NCBI GenBank assembly: GCA_023663945.1
Contig: JAMPGL010000010.1
Location: 21,897-85,896 of the forward strand
Length of the DNA stretch: 64,000 nucleotides
Source: Lachnospiraceae bacterium
GTDB taxonomy: Bacteria; Bacillota; Clostridia; Lachnospirales; Lachnospiraceae
Direction of reading: 5' to 3'
Shown here: piece after piece, positions 26,466 through 35,642 of the stretch
Numbering within the stretch: the first letter of the stretch is position 1
Layout: each line of letters begins with the position of its first letter
Notes under the pieces: model-generated
Told to the model about the DNA's origin: nothing
The model's database searches: none
The model's input: the letters and a program-made list of their open reading frames with translations, nothing else
Translations under genes and position numbers: made by a program

Positions 26466-28853
26466 TTACTCTTTAAAAGTCACAATTGTGACACCTGCGT
26501 CACCTTCTCCGTACTCTCCCAAACGGTAAGACTTAACGTATTTTACGCGCTTTAGGTGGCTCTGCACGGCGCTTCTTAACGCTCCGGTGCCCTTGCCGTG
26601 CACCACGCGGACGGAAGAAAGATGCGCCAGATAGGCATCGTCCAAATATTTGTCCAAAAGAGCAACCGCCTCGTCCACGGTTTTACCTAGGAGATTAATC
26701 TCCGGAGAAATACTGAAAGATTTGGACATCTTGACCTTTCCGGAGCCGGCCGCCTTTGACCGCTGCAGGGAGGAGGCGGAGGAGGGTTCCTGTGCGTAGA
26801 CTAAATCCTTAATGTTTGTCTGGGAACGCATGACGCCGCACTGGACGAACAGGTTACCCTTGTGGTCCGGCAGGGTGCTGACGGTTCCGGAAAGCCCCAT
26901 GGAAAGAATCTTTACGTGATCCCCCACTTTAAGCTGTTCCGGAGAAGGCTTTTGACCGCTTTCCGGTTTTTCGTCATTTTTGAGGGCAAGCTTTTCGTTC
27001 TTTTTGCCGATTTCGCCCCGAAGCCTGTCCCGGGTCTTTTCCAAGTCTTTTAAGGAGGCTCCCGGTCCCGCCTTTTGGTAAATGCGTATGGTCTCGTCCG
27101 CCACGTTTTTGGCATCTTTTAAAATATCTCTTGCCTGCTCGTTTGCCTCCCGCAGAATGCGTTCTCTGGCAAGATCGATTTTATCATTTTTGGCTTGGAG
27201 ACGCTCCCTTAAGGTTTTAATCTCCTCTTTGTAGGAGGCAATTTCCAACCGTTCGTTTTCGATGGTAATCCGGCTCTGCTCCAAGTCGGTGAGCAGATCC
27301 TCAAAGCTCTTTTCTTCGGTGGTAATCTGTTCCTTAGCGGCATTTATAATGTAATCCGGCAGCCCTAACTTGGAGGAGATGGCAAATGCGTTGCTCTTTC
27401 CGGGAATGCCGATCAAAAGACGGTAGGTGGGTGCAAGGGTTTCCACGTTAAATTCACAGCAGGCATTTTCCACAAAGGAAGTGGAAAGGGCGTACACCTT
27501 TAATTCGCTGTAGTGTGTGGTAGCCATGGTGCGGATTCCCCGGGTGTGGAGATGATCCAAAATCGCAATGGCAAGCGCCGCGCCTTCCGTGGGGTCGGTT
27601 CCTGCGCCTAATTCGTCGAACAGGCACAGGGAATTGTCATCCGCCTGCTTCAAAATAGACACAATGCTGGTCATATGAGAAGAAAAAGTACTCAGGCTTT
27701 GTTCAATGCTCTGTTCGTCCCCAATATCCGCAAAAACCTCTGTAAAAACAGACAGCTCCGAGCGGTCTAAGGCGGGGATATGGAGCCCTGCCTGTCCCAT
27801 CAGGGTAAACAGCCCGACGGTCTTTAAGGAAACCGTTTTACCGCCGGTGTTGGGACCGGTCACAACCAGAAGGTCAAAGTCCCTGCCGAGGTGAACGTCA
27901 ATGGGAACCACCTTTTTGGAGGAAAGCAGGGGGTGGCGTCCTTTGCGGATATTAATCCTGCGTTCCGTGTTAAATAGGGGCATTGCGGCATTCTGATCCA
28001 TAGCCAGAGAAGCCTTGGCAAAGGTAAAGTCGAGAAAGGTCATAATCCTTTGGTTTTCGGCTAATTCTAAGGTATGGGAGGCAGCCTGTGCGCTTAAATC
28101 GGCAAGAACCGCTTCGACCTCTTCTTTTTCCTTTATGGAGAGCTCCTTGAGCTGATTGTTCAGATTGACAATGGCGGCAGGCTCAATAAAAAAGGTGGAG
28201 CCGGTGGAGGACTGATCATGAATCATTCCGGAAACCTGACTTTTGTATTCCGCCTTGACAGGGATACAGTAACGGTTATCTCTCATGGTGATTACGGCAT
28301 CCTGAAGATAACTGCGGAAGGAGCCGTTTAGCATGGAGGCAAGCTGTGAGTGTATCCTGTCGTTGGTAAGAGCCATAGAACGGCGCACATGCTTAAGCCC
28401 CGGGCTGGCATCGTCCGCAATCTCATCTTCGGAGAGAATACAGCGGTGAATTTCGTTTGCCAAAGCGGTAAGGGGCTCCAGAGCATGAAAATATTCAGTC
28501 AGGGAGGTTTCCTTCTCATCCTCCTTAGAAGACCTGCCGTAGGATTTTATCCGGCTTACATTGTCAAGAAGACTGGCAATGTGCAAAAGCTCCGGCGCAG
28601 ATAAGGCGCTTCCAATCTCTAAGGAGCGGAGGGAGGCGGAAATGTTTTTATTGCCTCCAAAAGAAGTTGAGCCTTTGGCAAAAAGCATGGAAAGAGCGTC
28701 CGCGGTCTGCGTCTGCGCCAGCGATATGGCATCTAAATCCGTCATGGGAACCAGATCCCTGCACAATTCCCTGCCGGGGTCTGAGGAGGCTCTCTCGGTG
28801 AGCATGTTGATGATTTTGTTATATTCTAAGGTTTTTAAAACTTTTGCATTCAT
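26466..28853 (-). CDS. mutS2: endonuclease MutS2
   Basis: A 795-aa MutS-family protein. The core and clamp region is followed by the ABC-type ATPase: Walker A in VVTGPNTGGKTVSLKTVG, Walker B in LCLFDELGAGTDPTEGAALA and the MATTHYSELK block. A coiled coil and KOW-like region come next, and the C-terminal Smr nuclease domain has INLLGKTVDEA and VVHGKGTGALR. MutS2 proteins act on recombination intermediates or on collided ribosomes, not mismatches. The ATG at 28853 (MNAKVLKTLEYNKI) fits the family and has AAGGAA upstream; the frame extends 14 residues further without a good site. Confidence 0.97.
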   Translation of the reverse strand: MNAKVLKTLEYNKIINMLTERASSDPGRELCRDLVPMTDLDAISLAQTQTADALSMLFAKGSTSFGGNKNISASLRSLEIGSALSAPELLHIASLLDNVSRIKSYGRSSKEDEKETSLTEYFHALEPLTALANEIHRCILSEDEIADDASPGLKHVRRSMALTNDRIHSQLASMLNGSFRSYLQDAVITMRDNRYCIPVKAEYKSQVSGMIHDQSSTGSTFFIEPAAIVNLNNQLKELSIKEKEEVEAVLADLSAQAASHTLELAENQRIMTFLDFTFAKASLAMDQNAAMPLFNTERRINIRKGRHPLLSSKKVVPIDVHLGRDFDLLVVTGPNTGGKTVSLKTVGLFTLMGQAGLHIPALDRSELSVFTEVFADIGDEQSIEQSLSTFSSHMTSIVSILKQADDNSLCLFDELGAGTDPTEGAALAIAILDHLHTRGIRTMATTHYSELKVYALSTSFVENACCEFNVETLAPTYRLLIGIPGKSNAFAISSKLGLPDYIINAAKEQITTEEKSFEDLLTDLEQSRITIENERLEIASYKEEIKTLRERLQAKNDKIDLARERILREANEQARDILKDAKNVADETIRIYQKAGPGASLKDLEKTRDRLRGEIGKKNEKLALKNDEKPESGQKPSPEQLKVGDHVKILSMGLSGTVSTLPDHKGNLFVQCGVMRSQTNIKDLVYAQEPSSASSLQRSKAAGSGKVKMSKSFSISPEINLLGKTVDEAVALLDKYLDDAYLAHLSSVRVVHGKGTGALRSAVQSHLKRVKYVKSYRLGEYGEGDAGVTIVTFKE

Positions 28854-28938
28854 GATACGATTCCTTAAGGCTGTTCGACTGTTTGTTTCCTGCAACGTTT
28901 ATTATAGCATACCGCAGGAGGAAAAACCACAGGAGAAG

Positions 28939-28967
28939 TTGCATTCCTTGTCCGGTTTTGCTAGAAT
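28939..28967 (+). promoter_or_regulatory. sigma-A promoter for the radical SAM-fucosidase operon
   Basis: TTGCAT at 28939-28944, a 17-bp spacer, TAGAAT at 28962-28967. It lies in the gap divergent from mutS2; a TATAAT on the minus strand at 28901-28906 is the likely mutS2 -10 box. Confidence 0.6.
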
Positions 28968-29016
28968 TGAAATCAGGTTACAGGAAAGGAAATGTACAGG
29001 GTGGAGAGCAGGAACA

Positions 29017-29961
29017 ATGACAGCGTGGGAGGAAATCAGCGGCAGCCCTTGCAATTTGTGCCCCAGAGAGTGTATGGCGCAGCGGGAACGGGGACAAATA
29101 GGCTACTGCATGATGGACAATAGGATTTCCATAGCAAGGGCGGCGCTCCATATGTGGGAGGAGCCTTGCATTTCCGGAGAGAACGGTTCGGGAACCGTAT
29201 TTTTTTCGGGTTGCAGTTTAAGGTGTGTATATTGTCAGAATTATGAGATTGCCGCAGGACGGAAAGGAAAAATAATTTCGGAGGCGGAGCTTGCCGGGAT
29301 TTTCCTGAATTTGCAGGAACAGGGAGCGGCAAACATCAATCTGGTGACGCCGGATCATTATATGCCGGCTGTAGCGGAGGCGGTACTTTCCGCTAAGGAA
29401 AGAGGGCTTAGGATTCCCGTTGTCTACAACGGAAGCGGTTACGAAAAGAAGGAAGTCATCCGTCAGCTGTCAGGAATTATTGATATTTTTCTCACGGACT
29501 TTAAGTACATGGATCCAGAATTGGCGGGACGGCTTTCTTCTGCGCCGGACTATCCGGAGATTGCGAAAGAGGCGCTGAAAGAGATGGTAAAAATCACCGG
29601 AGCGCCGGTTTTTGACGAAAAAGGAATGCTGAAACGGGGCGTTATAGTGCGGCACCTGCTTCTGCCCGGACATAAGAAAAATGCAAAAGATGTGATACGA
29701 TACGTTCATGAGACGTACGGAAAACAGGCCATCTTAAGCCTGATGAATCAGTACACCCCTTTTGAAAGGCTGAAAGGGCATCCGGAGTTTCAGGAGCTTT
29801 GCCGGAAGGTTACCAGAAGAGAGTATGAGCAGGTGGTAAATTACGCTCTTGAAATTGGCGTGGAAGATGCTTTTATCCAAGAGGGAGACACGGCAAAAGA
29901 AAGTTATATTCCGGAATTTTGGACAGATGACGGAAATACGGAAACAGAGGATAAATTTTAG
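29017..29961 (+). CDS. radical SAM protein, pyruvate-formate-lyase-activase-like (COG1313/PflX type)
   Basis: A 314-aa protein. The radical SAM cluster motif is in FFSGCSLRCVYCQNYEIA (CxxxCxxC); an extra N-terminal Cys group (CNLCPRECMAQRERGQIGYC) may hold a second metal site. The rest matches the activase-like PflX group rather than true PflA: no glycyl-radical enzyme is encoded nearby, and its substrate is unknown. ATG 29017 has AGCAGGA before it; the open frame extends back to 28561 but that part overlaps mutS2 and has no family similarity. The fucosidase-like gene starts 11 bp after its stop with its own AGGAGGA, so they form one operon. Confidence 0.88.
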   Translation: MTAWEEISGSPCNLCPRECMAQRERGQIGYCMMDNRISIARAALHMWEEPCISGENGSGTVFFSGCSLRCVYCQNYEIAAGRKGKIISEAELAGIFLNLQEQGAANINLVTPDHYMPAVAEAVLSAKERGLRIPVVYNGSGYEKKEVIRQLSGIIDIFLTDFKYMDPELAGRLSSAPDYPEIAKEALKEMVKITGAPVFDEKGMLKRGVIVRHLLLPGHKKNAKDVIRYVHETYGKQAILSLMNQYTPFERLKGHPEFQELCRKVTRREYEQVVNYALEIGVEDAFIQEGDTAKESYIPEFWTDDGNTETEDKF

Positions 29962-29972
29962 GAGGAAAAGAC

Positions 29973-32015
29973 ATGTGGATTGAAGGAAACTACAGAAGAA
30001 ACCTGCTGGACATGCATATTGACGATTGGAATCCGGAGTTTCTTTCCAAGGTGGATGTGCAGGAGTATGTGGACGCGCTGAAGGCAGCAGGGGTGCAGGC
30101 GGCAATGGTGAAGGGAAAGCCCCATACGGGATTATGCTATTATCCCACCAAAATCGGGCGAATGCACCGAGGGCTTAAGGGCTATGATTATTTTGGTGAG
30201 ATGATCAAGAAGTGCCACGAAAACAAGATAGCCGTAATCGCATATTTTTCTCAGATTTTTGACAATTGGGCGTATGAGGAGCATCCGTCCTGGCGGGTTG
30301 TCACGGCGGAAGGGAAAAATATGAGAGAATACCGTCACGGGTCGGACTTTAAGACCGGACGGTACGGGATTGTCTGCCCCAATAATCCGGAATACCGTGA
30401 GTATGTCAAGGCATGCCTGACGGAAATGAACACCATGTATGATTTTGAGGGCATGTTTTTGGATATGACCTTTTTCCCGGAGGTGTGCTATTGTGACAGC
30501 TGCCGGGAGCGGTACAAAAAGGAGACCGGCAAGGAGCTTCCAAGGCGTGTGGACTGGTCTGACCCGGATTGGCTTTCTTTTGTTTATCTGCGGGATGAGT
30601 GGATTGCGGATTATGCGAAATTTGCTACCGGCTGTATAAAGGCGGTGAAGCCTCATGTGACGGTGGAGCATCAGTTTTCCAGAATTACGGGAAGCTGGAT
30701 AGATGGAAGCTCGGAAATGCTGACGGAGGCGGTGGACTATTCCGGCGGTGATTACTACGGCGGATTTTTACAGCAGACCTTTATCAATAAGTATTATAAA
30801 AATGTTTCCCCGAACCTTCCGTTTGTCTATCACACGTCACGGTGCGACCCGGAGCTCTGCTATCACACCACCACCAAGACGGAGGAAGAGCTGCTTTTGC
30901 ATGCAGTGACGGCGCTGATTCACAACGGAGCATTTCTCCTAGTGGATGCGATTAACCCAGATGGAACAATTGTTCCGGATGTGTACCACAACATTATGAA
31001 AAAGGTTTTTGGACAGACGGAGCCTTACGAGAAGTATATCAGCGGAAAGCTTTACCATAATGCGGCAATCTGGTTTGCCTCTCATGCCAAATATGACCCC
31101 TCTGAGAAAAGCTGTGAGATCATGGATAAAAAGTTTTGGCCTGGATATTATATGGAAGCGCCTGTAGCATCGGCATCTATTTTGCGGGAAAACAATATTG
31201 CTTTTGAAGTGATTGGAACCAAAAACATCAAGGATGAAAAGGCGGATGTGATGATTTTGTCTCATGTGGCGGCTATCCGGGATGAGGAGATGGACGAAAT
31301 CGAAGGATACTTGGAGCGCGGAGGAAATCTCTATATAAGCGGACCGGTGGGAAACGAACGGCTTCAGAAGCTTTTGGGCATCAGCATCATCGGAAGGACG
31401 GAACACGAATTTACTTATATGAGCCCTACGGAGGAGGGAAAAGAGATTCTGCAGGGATTTGACCGCCTGACGCCGCTGACGGTTCCTATGGCGCAGATGA
31501 GGGCGGAAATTATCGACGGAAAGGGGCTCACCGTTCTTGCGACCAGAACGCTCCCATATACCCGGACCGATACGGAAGACTTTGCGGCGATTCATTCCAA
31601 TCCGCCCGGAATTTATACAAAGGAGCCCAGCCTGATCTTGAAGGATACCGGAAAAGGAAAATTAATCTGGTCTGCGGCGCCGATTGAAATGTCAAAGCCC
31701 TATATGAGCCGGCAGGTATTTTTCCGAATCATTCAGTCGCTGATAAGAAAGCCGGTGTTTACCTCCAATGCACCGAAGTTTGTGGAGATTCTTTCTTGGG
31801 AAAAAGATGGGAAAGATTATCTGGCGGCGGTCAATGAGCAGGAGGAGTCACCGATTGCGCCCATGTATGATATTACGGTTGACGTGAAGAATCAGGGAAA
31901 ACATGCATATCTGCTTCCTTTAAGGGAGGAGCTTCGGACGGAGCCTGTGGGAGAGGATACCATGCGGATTTATCTGCCTAAGCTGGAGGTTTTCCAGATG
32001 ATAGAGATTTCGTAG
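29973..32015 (+). CDS. GH151-like glycoside hydrolase, putative alpha-L-fucosidase
   Basis: A 680-aa cytoplasmic protein. The N-terminal region (about residues 1-370) is a TIM barrel of the hypothetical glycosyl hydrolase type (WIEGNYRRNLLDMHIDDWNPEFL, HTGLCYYPTKIGRMHRGLKG, YFSQIFDNWAYEEHP, GIVCPNNPEYREYV). FLDMTFFPEVCYC and VEHQFSRITGSWIDG are likely active-site strands, with the Asp and Glu there as catalytic candidates. The middle (about 380-560) resembles a beta-galactosidase trimerisation domain and the end is a small beta domain. Family GH151 contains alpha-L-fucosidases with this layout. L-fucose isomerase lies two genes downstream, which supports fucose release. Family number is from memory, and other GHL-type specificities remain possible. 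Confidence 0.7.
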   Translation: MWIEGNYRRNLLDMHIDDWNPEFLSKVDVQEYVDALKAAGVQAAMVKGKPHTGLCYYPTKIGRMHRGLKGYDYFGEMIKKCHENKIAVIAYFSQIFDNWAYEEHPSWRVVTAEGKNMREYRHGSDFKTGRYGIVCPNNPEYREYVKACLTEMNTMYDFEGMFLDMTFFPEVCYCDSCRERYKKETGKELPRRVDWSDPDWLSFVYLRDEWIADYAKFATGCIKAVKPHVTVEHQFSRITGSWIDGSSEMLTEAVDYSGGDYYGGFLQQTFINKYYKNVSPNLPFVYHTSRCDPELCYHTTTKTEEELLLHAVTALIHNGAFLLVDAINPDGTIVPDVYHNIMKKVFGQTEPYEKYISGKLYHNAAIWFASHAKYDPSEKSCEIMDKKFWPGYYMEAPVASASILRENNIAFEVIGTKNIKDEKADVMILSHVAAIRDEEMDEIEGYLERGGNLYISGPVGNERLQKLLGISIIGRTEHEFTYMSPTEEGKEILQGFDRLTPLTVPMAQMRAEIIDGKGLTVLATRTLPYTRTDTEDFAAIHSNPPGIYTKEPSLILKDTGKGKLIWSAAPIEMSKPYMSRQVFFRIIQSLIRKPVFTSNAPKFVEILSWEKDGKDYLAAVNEQEESPIAPMYDITVDVKNQGKHAYLLPLREELRTEPVGEDTMRIYLPKLEVFQMIEIS

Positions 32016-32107
32016 GGAGTTGTTTTGCGGTAATGGTTAAGCGGACTGGCAGACGGCTTGGGCTAAGGCTGAGCCCATGCCTGTCAAAATAGGAAAGGCG
32101 GGGTTAT

Positions 32108-32977
32108 ATGAAATACGGAATTTATTTTGCATATTGGGAAAAGGAGTGGAACGCAGACCAAAAGGCTTATATTTCCAAGGTGAAGGAGCTTGGCTTTGAT
32201 ATTTTGGAGATTTCCTGTGCGATGCTGAAAAACATCACCGAAGCGGAGCTTGTGGAAATGAAAAAGATGGCGCAGGATGCGGGGGTGGTGCTGACAGCCG
32301 GTTATGGCCCGACGGCAAGAGAAAATCTGGCAAGTGCGGATGAGGGAACCGTGAAAAATGCCATAGGATTTTTTACAGATATTCTGAAAAAGCTGGAAAT
32401 TCTTGATATTCATACTTTGGGCGGAGGGATTTATTCCTATTGGCCTGTGGATTACAGCGTGCCCATTGATAAAGAGGGCGATTGGGAGCGAAGCGTAAGG
32501 AATGTGAGAACCGTGGGGAAGATTGCCGGGGAATGCGGAGTGGATTACTGCCTGGAGGTACTGAACCGGTTTGAGGGGTATCTGCTTAATACATGCAGTG
32601 AATGCAGACAGTTTGTGGAGCAGGTGGATGTCCCTGCGGTGAAGATTATGCTGGATACCTTCCATATGAACATTGAGGAGGACAGCATGACAGAGGCAAT
32701 CCTGCTTGCAGGGGATAAGCTGGGACATTTTCATGTAGGTGAAAATAACCGGCGTCTGCCCGGAAAGGGCAATATGCCCTGGTATGAGATTGGAAGCGCG
32801 CTCCGCGCCATCGGCTACGACAAAAACGTGGTGATGGAGCCCTTTGTGAGAAGCGGAGGAGGCGTTGGAAGCGATATTAAGATTTGGCGCGATTTAAGCA
32901 AAGGGGCATCGGATGAGATGCTTGACCGCGACGCGGCTTGGTCGGTGTCGTATTTGAGAAGTGTTTTTGCAGGCTGA
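32108..32977 (+). CDS. ketose 3-epimerase (D-psicose/D-tagatose 3-epimerase family)
   Basis: A 289-aa sugar phosphate isomerase/epimerase-type TIM barrel that closely resembles the clostridial D-psicose (allulose) 3-epimerases. The metal and catalytic residues fall at exactly the family positions: Glu150 in CLEVLNR, Asp183 in MLDTFHMNIEED, His209 in GHFHVGENNR and Glu244 in VVMEPFV. These enzymes invert C3 of free ketoses using Mn or Co. Sitting between a fucosidase-like gene and L-fucose isomerase, its natural substrate here may be L-fuculose or another ketose formed by FucI; that is inference. Ribosome site GGAAAGGCGGGG precedes the ATG. Confidence 0.9.
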   Translation: MKYGIYFAYWEKEWNADQKAYISKVKELGFDILEISCAMLKNITEAELVEMKKMAQDAGVVLTAGYGPTARENLASADEGTVKNAIGFFTDILKKLEILDIHTLGGGIYSYWPVDYSVPIDKEGDWERSVRNVRTVGKIAGECGVDYCLEVLNRFEGYLLNTCSECRQFVEQVDVPAVKIMLDTFHMNIEEDSMTEAILLAGDKLGHFHVGENNRRLPGKGNMPWYEIGSALRAIGYDKNVVMEPFVRSGGGVGSDIKIWRDLSKGASDEMLDRDAAWSVSYLRSVFAG

Positions 32978-33063
32978 ATCCCACGAGCAATGAGTCAAGT
33001 GTCATGCTTGGCATCGGGGCTGTTGACTGACAAAAGCAGATAGAGAGAGGAGAGATTGATTCT

Positions 33064-34833
33064 ATGAAAAGTTATCCCGCAATCGGTATCAGACCAATTG
33101 TTGATTCCAGAAGAATGGGCATCCGCGATGCTCTTGAGGATAAGGTTGCCCAGATGGCGGAAAGCGCACGGAGGCTGATTGAAGAAAATGTTTTTTATGC
33201 GGATGGGACGCCGGTAAGAGTGGTGGTATTTCCGGGAAGCATTGCAGGGGGAGAGGAAGCGGCAAGATGTGCGGCGTACTTTGAGGAAAGAAATGTAATT
33301 GCGACGCTGAGCGTTACCCCAAGCTGGTGCTATCCTTTAGAAACCATAGACTTAAGCCCATGGACCATGAAGGCAATCTGGGGCTTTAACGGCACGGAAC
33401 GTCCGGGGGCAGTATACCTTGCCTCTGCGCTGGCGGCACATAATCAGATGAACCGTCCCTGTTATTCTATTTACGGGAGAGATGTGCAGGACATGGAGGA
33501 CGAGGAGATTCCTGCGGATGTGCAGGACAAAATCCTCCGCTTTGCCAGATGCGCCGCCGTAGTGGGGCAGATGCGGGGAAAATCCTATGTAGGATTTGGA
33601 GCGGTATCCATGGGAATCATGGGCTCCTTCCTTGACCCGCTGTTTTATATTCAGTATTTGGGAATGCGCCCGGAGTGGGTGGATATGACGGAAATTCTCC
33701 GCAGGATGGATTATGGAATTTATGACGAAGAAGAATTTCAAAAGGCCTTGGCATGGGTGAAAGATAAATGCAGGGAAGGGCATGATCCAAATCCGGATTC
33801 CCGCGCCCATACCAGAGAACAAAAAGATGAAGAATGGGAATTTGTGGTTAAAATGACCATGATAGTCAAAGACATTATGCAGGGAAATCCCAAGCTGGCG
33901 GAAAAGGGATTTGCGGAGGAAGCGCTGGGAAGAAACGCGCTGTTCGGCGGTTTTCAGGGACAGCGCATGTGGACGGATTATAAACCGAACGGAGATTTTA
34001 CGGAAGCCATATTAAATTCTACCTTTGACTGGAACGGAAAGAGACCGCCCTTTGTCTTTGCCACGGAAAACGATAATCTGAATGGGCTTGCAATGCTCTT
34101 TGGCAGTCTGCTGACAGGAAAGGCAAGCGGATTTTCGGATGTCAGGTGTTATTGGAGCCCTGAGGCGGTGGAAAGAGTTACCGGCTGGAAGCCGGAAGGC
34201 TTGGCGGAGAATGGATTTATTCATTTGATCAACTCAGGTTCCACCTGCTTAGATGCCACGGGAAAGAGCAGGGATGAGCATGGAAATCCCGTGATGAAAG
34301 AATGGTGGAAGATGACAGAACAGGACATTGACGCCTGCTTGGAGGCAACGGACTGGTGTCCGGCGGAGCTCTGCCAGTTCCGGGGCGGCGGATATTCCTC
34401 ACACTTTAGGACGGAGGCGCAGATGCCGCTTACCATGGTGCGGATTAATCTGGTGGAAGGCGCAGGACCGGTGATGCAGATTGCAGAGGGAAGCAGTGTT
34501 GTCCTTCCGGAAGATGTCCATAAAAAAATTGACGACAGGACAGATCCTACTTGGCCTACAACTTGGTTTGTGCCCAGGCTTACAGGAGAAGGAGCATTCC
34601 GTGATGTGTACAGTGTGATGGCATCATGGGGTGCAAATCATGGAGCTTTTGTTCATGGGCATGTGGGAGCGGACTTGATTACGCTGGCTTCCATGCTGAG
34701 AATACCGGTAGCCATGCACAATGTGGAAGAACAAAGAATATTCCGCCCTCACGTCTGGGACAGCTTTGGGACTAAGGACAGGGAAGCGGCGGATTACGCG
34801 GCATGCAAGGCGTATGGACCGCTGTACCGGTAG
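33064..34833 (+). CDS. fucI: L-fucose isomerase
   Basis: A 589-aa cytoplasmic isomerase converting L-fucose to L-fuculose (and D-arabinose to D-ribulose) with Mn. Family blocks include IGIRPIVDSRRMGIRDALE, GKSYVGFGAVSMGIMGS and MASWGANHGAFVHGHVGADLITLASMLRIPV. Metal-ligand residues are present: Glu335 in FATENDNLNG and Asp359 in FSDVRCYWSPEAVERVTG, with the same 24-residue spacing as Glu337 and Asp361 of E. coli FucI, and a late His in the NHGAFVHGH region. Length equals the family norm. It is the last gene of the block; no fuculokinase or fuculose-phosphate aldolase gene is in the window. Confidence 0.96.
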   Translation: MKSYPAIGIRPIVDSRRMGIRDALEDKVAQMAESARRLIEENVFYADGTPVRVVVFPGSIAGGEEAARCAAYFEERNVIATLSVTPSWCYPLETIDLSPWTMKAIWGFNGTERPGAVYLASALAAHNQMNRPCYSIYGRDVQDMEDEEIPADVQDKILRFARCAAVVGQMRGKSYVGFGAVSMGIMGSFLDPLFYIQYLGMRPEWVDMTEILRRMDYGIYDEEEFQKALAWVKDKCREGHDPNPDSRAHTREQKDEEWEFVVKMTMIVKDIMQGNPKLAEKGFAEEALGRNALFGGFQGQRMWTDYKPNGDFTEAILNSTFDWNGKRPPFVFATENDNLNGLAMLFGSLLTGKASGFSDVRCYWSPEAVERVTGWKPEGLAENGFIHLINSGSTCLDATGKSRDEHGNPVMKEWWKMTEQDIDACLEATDWCPAELCQFRGGGYSSHFRTEAQMPLTMVRINLVEGAGPVMQIAEGSSVVLPEDVHKKIDDRTDPTWPTTWFVPRLTGEGAFRDVYSVMASWGANHGAFVHGHVGADLITLASMLRIPVAMHNVEEQRIFRPHVWDSFGTKDREAADYAACKAYGPLYR

Positions 34834-34861
34834 GGATTTTTAACAAAAATAAAAAACAAAG

Positions 34862-34890
34862 GTATAAACTGCCTCCATTTACAGATACTA
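34862..34890 (+). promoter_or_regulatory. candidate sigma-G/sigma-F-type promoter for spoVT
   Basis: GTATA at 34862-34866, a 17-bp spacer, and GATACTA at 34884-34890, close to the forespore consensus (GNATR, CATNNTA). SpoVT is a known forespore regulon gene, which makes the match plausible, but the -10 differs in its first base. Confidence 0.45.
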
Positions 34891-34939
34891 GTAGCACGAT
34901 TAAAAAGTGAGATAAAAATACGAGTAGAGTAAATGGAGG
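34872..34939 (+). repeat. inverted repeat whose 3' arm contains the spoVT ribosome-binding site
   Basis: CCTCCATTTAC (34872-34882) is the exact complement of GTAAATGGAGG (34929-34939); TACT (34886-34889) and AGTA (34923-34926) can extend the fold inside. The GGAGG of the 3' arm is the spoVT ribosome site, ten bases before its ATG. In any transcript starting upstream of 34872 the site would be buried in a stem. TTTTTAT follows directly, so the fold also has the look of a terminator. Confidence 0.6.
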
Positions 34940-34949
34940 TTTTTATAAT

Positions 34950-35495
34950 ATGAAAGCAACGGGCATTGTTAGAAGAATAGATGATCTGGGACGCATTGTT
35001 ATTCCAAAAGAAATCAGGAGAACCCTTCGGATTCGGGAAAGCGATCCTTTGGAAATCTATACGGACAGAGAAGGTGAGATTATTCTTAAAAAATATTCCC
35101 CAATTGGCGAGATGACTTCTTTTGCCAGACAGTATGCGGAAAGTCTGGCGCAGGCATCCGGAAGAACTGCGCTGATTGCAGACAGGGACCAGTTTATTGC
35201 GGTGTCAGGGGGATATAAAGGAATCCTGGGTAAGTCAATCAGCAAAGATTTGGAGGATAAGCTGGGAAAAAGAGAAATGGTAATTGCTTCAAAGGGCGAC
35301 AGTAATTTTATTCCAATCACGCAGGATCTGACGGATGAATTTGAGCAGGAAGCGATTTATCCGATTATCTGTGAGGGTGATATGATTGGAGGTGTAGTTC
35401 TAATCGATAACAGCGATAAGGGCAAAATGGGTGAAGTAGAACAGAAGCTGGTGCAGTCGGCAGCAGGTTTTTTGGGAAGACAGATGGAGCAGTAA
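34950..35495 (+). CDS. spoVT: stage V sporulation protein T
   Basis: A 181-aa transcription factor of the forespore. The N-terminal AbrB-like swapped-hairpin DNA-binding domain is plain (MKATGIVRRIDDLGRIVIPKEIRRTLRIRESDPLEIY), followed by a GAF-like C-terminal domain (about residues 55-180). Length and sequence match SpoVT rather than AbrB, which lacks the GAF part. It implies that the host belongs to an endospore-forming lineage. SpoVT is known to modulate sigma-G genes and its own gene. Its leader contains a long inverted repeat that covers the ribosome site. Confidence 0.96.
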   Translation: MKATGIVRRIDDLGRIVIPKEIRRTLRIRESDPLEIYTDREGEIILKKYSPIGEMTSFARQYAESLAQASGRTALIADRDQFIAVSGGYKGILGKSISKDLEDKLGKREMVIASKGDSNFIPITQDLTDEFEQEAIYPIICEGDMIGGVVLIDNSDKGKMGEVEQKLVQSAAGFLGRQMEQ

Positions 35496-35565
35496 GGGTT
35501 TATTCCCGTGGGCAGAGAGAAGAGACCGTGCCCTTGCGGACAGTTGGCGAATACGGTAAGACAGG

Positions 35566-35595
35566 GCGGGCTATGGCAAATTGCAGCCCGCTTTT
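35566..35595 (+). terminator. intrinsic terminator after spoVT
   Basis: Arms GCGGGCT (35566-35572) and AGCCCGC (35585-35591) followed by TTTT. Confidence 0.8.
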
Positions 35596-35642
35596 GAGTG
35601 CTGAATATTTTGCGCTTCATGATAACGGTGTTGCGATTGAAT

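Noticed and set aside
28561-29016. N-terminal 152-residue extension of the radical SAM protein
   Set aside because: It overlaps mutS2 on the other strand, has no family similarity, and a ribosome site and start exist at 29017.
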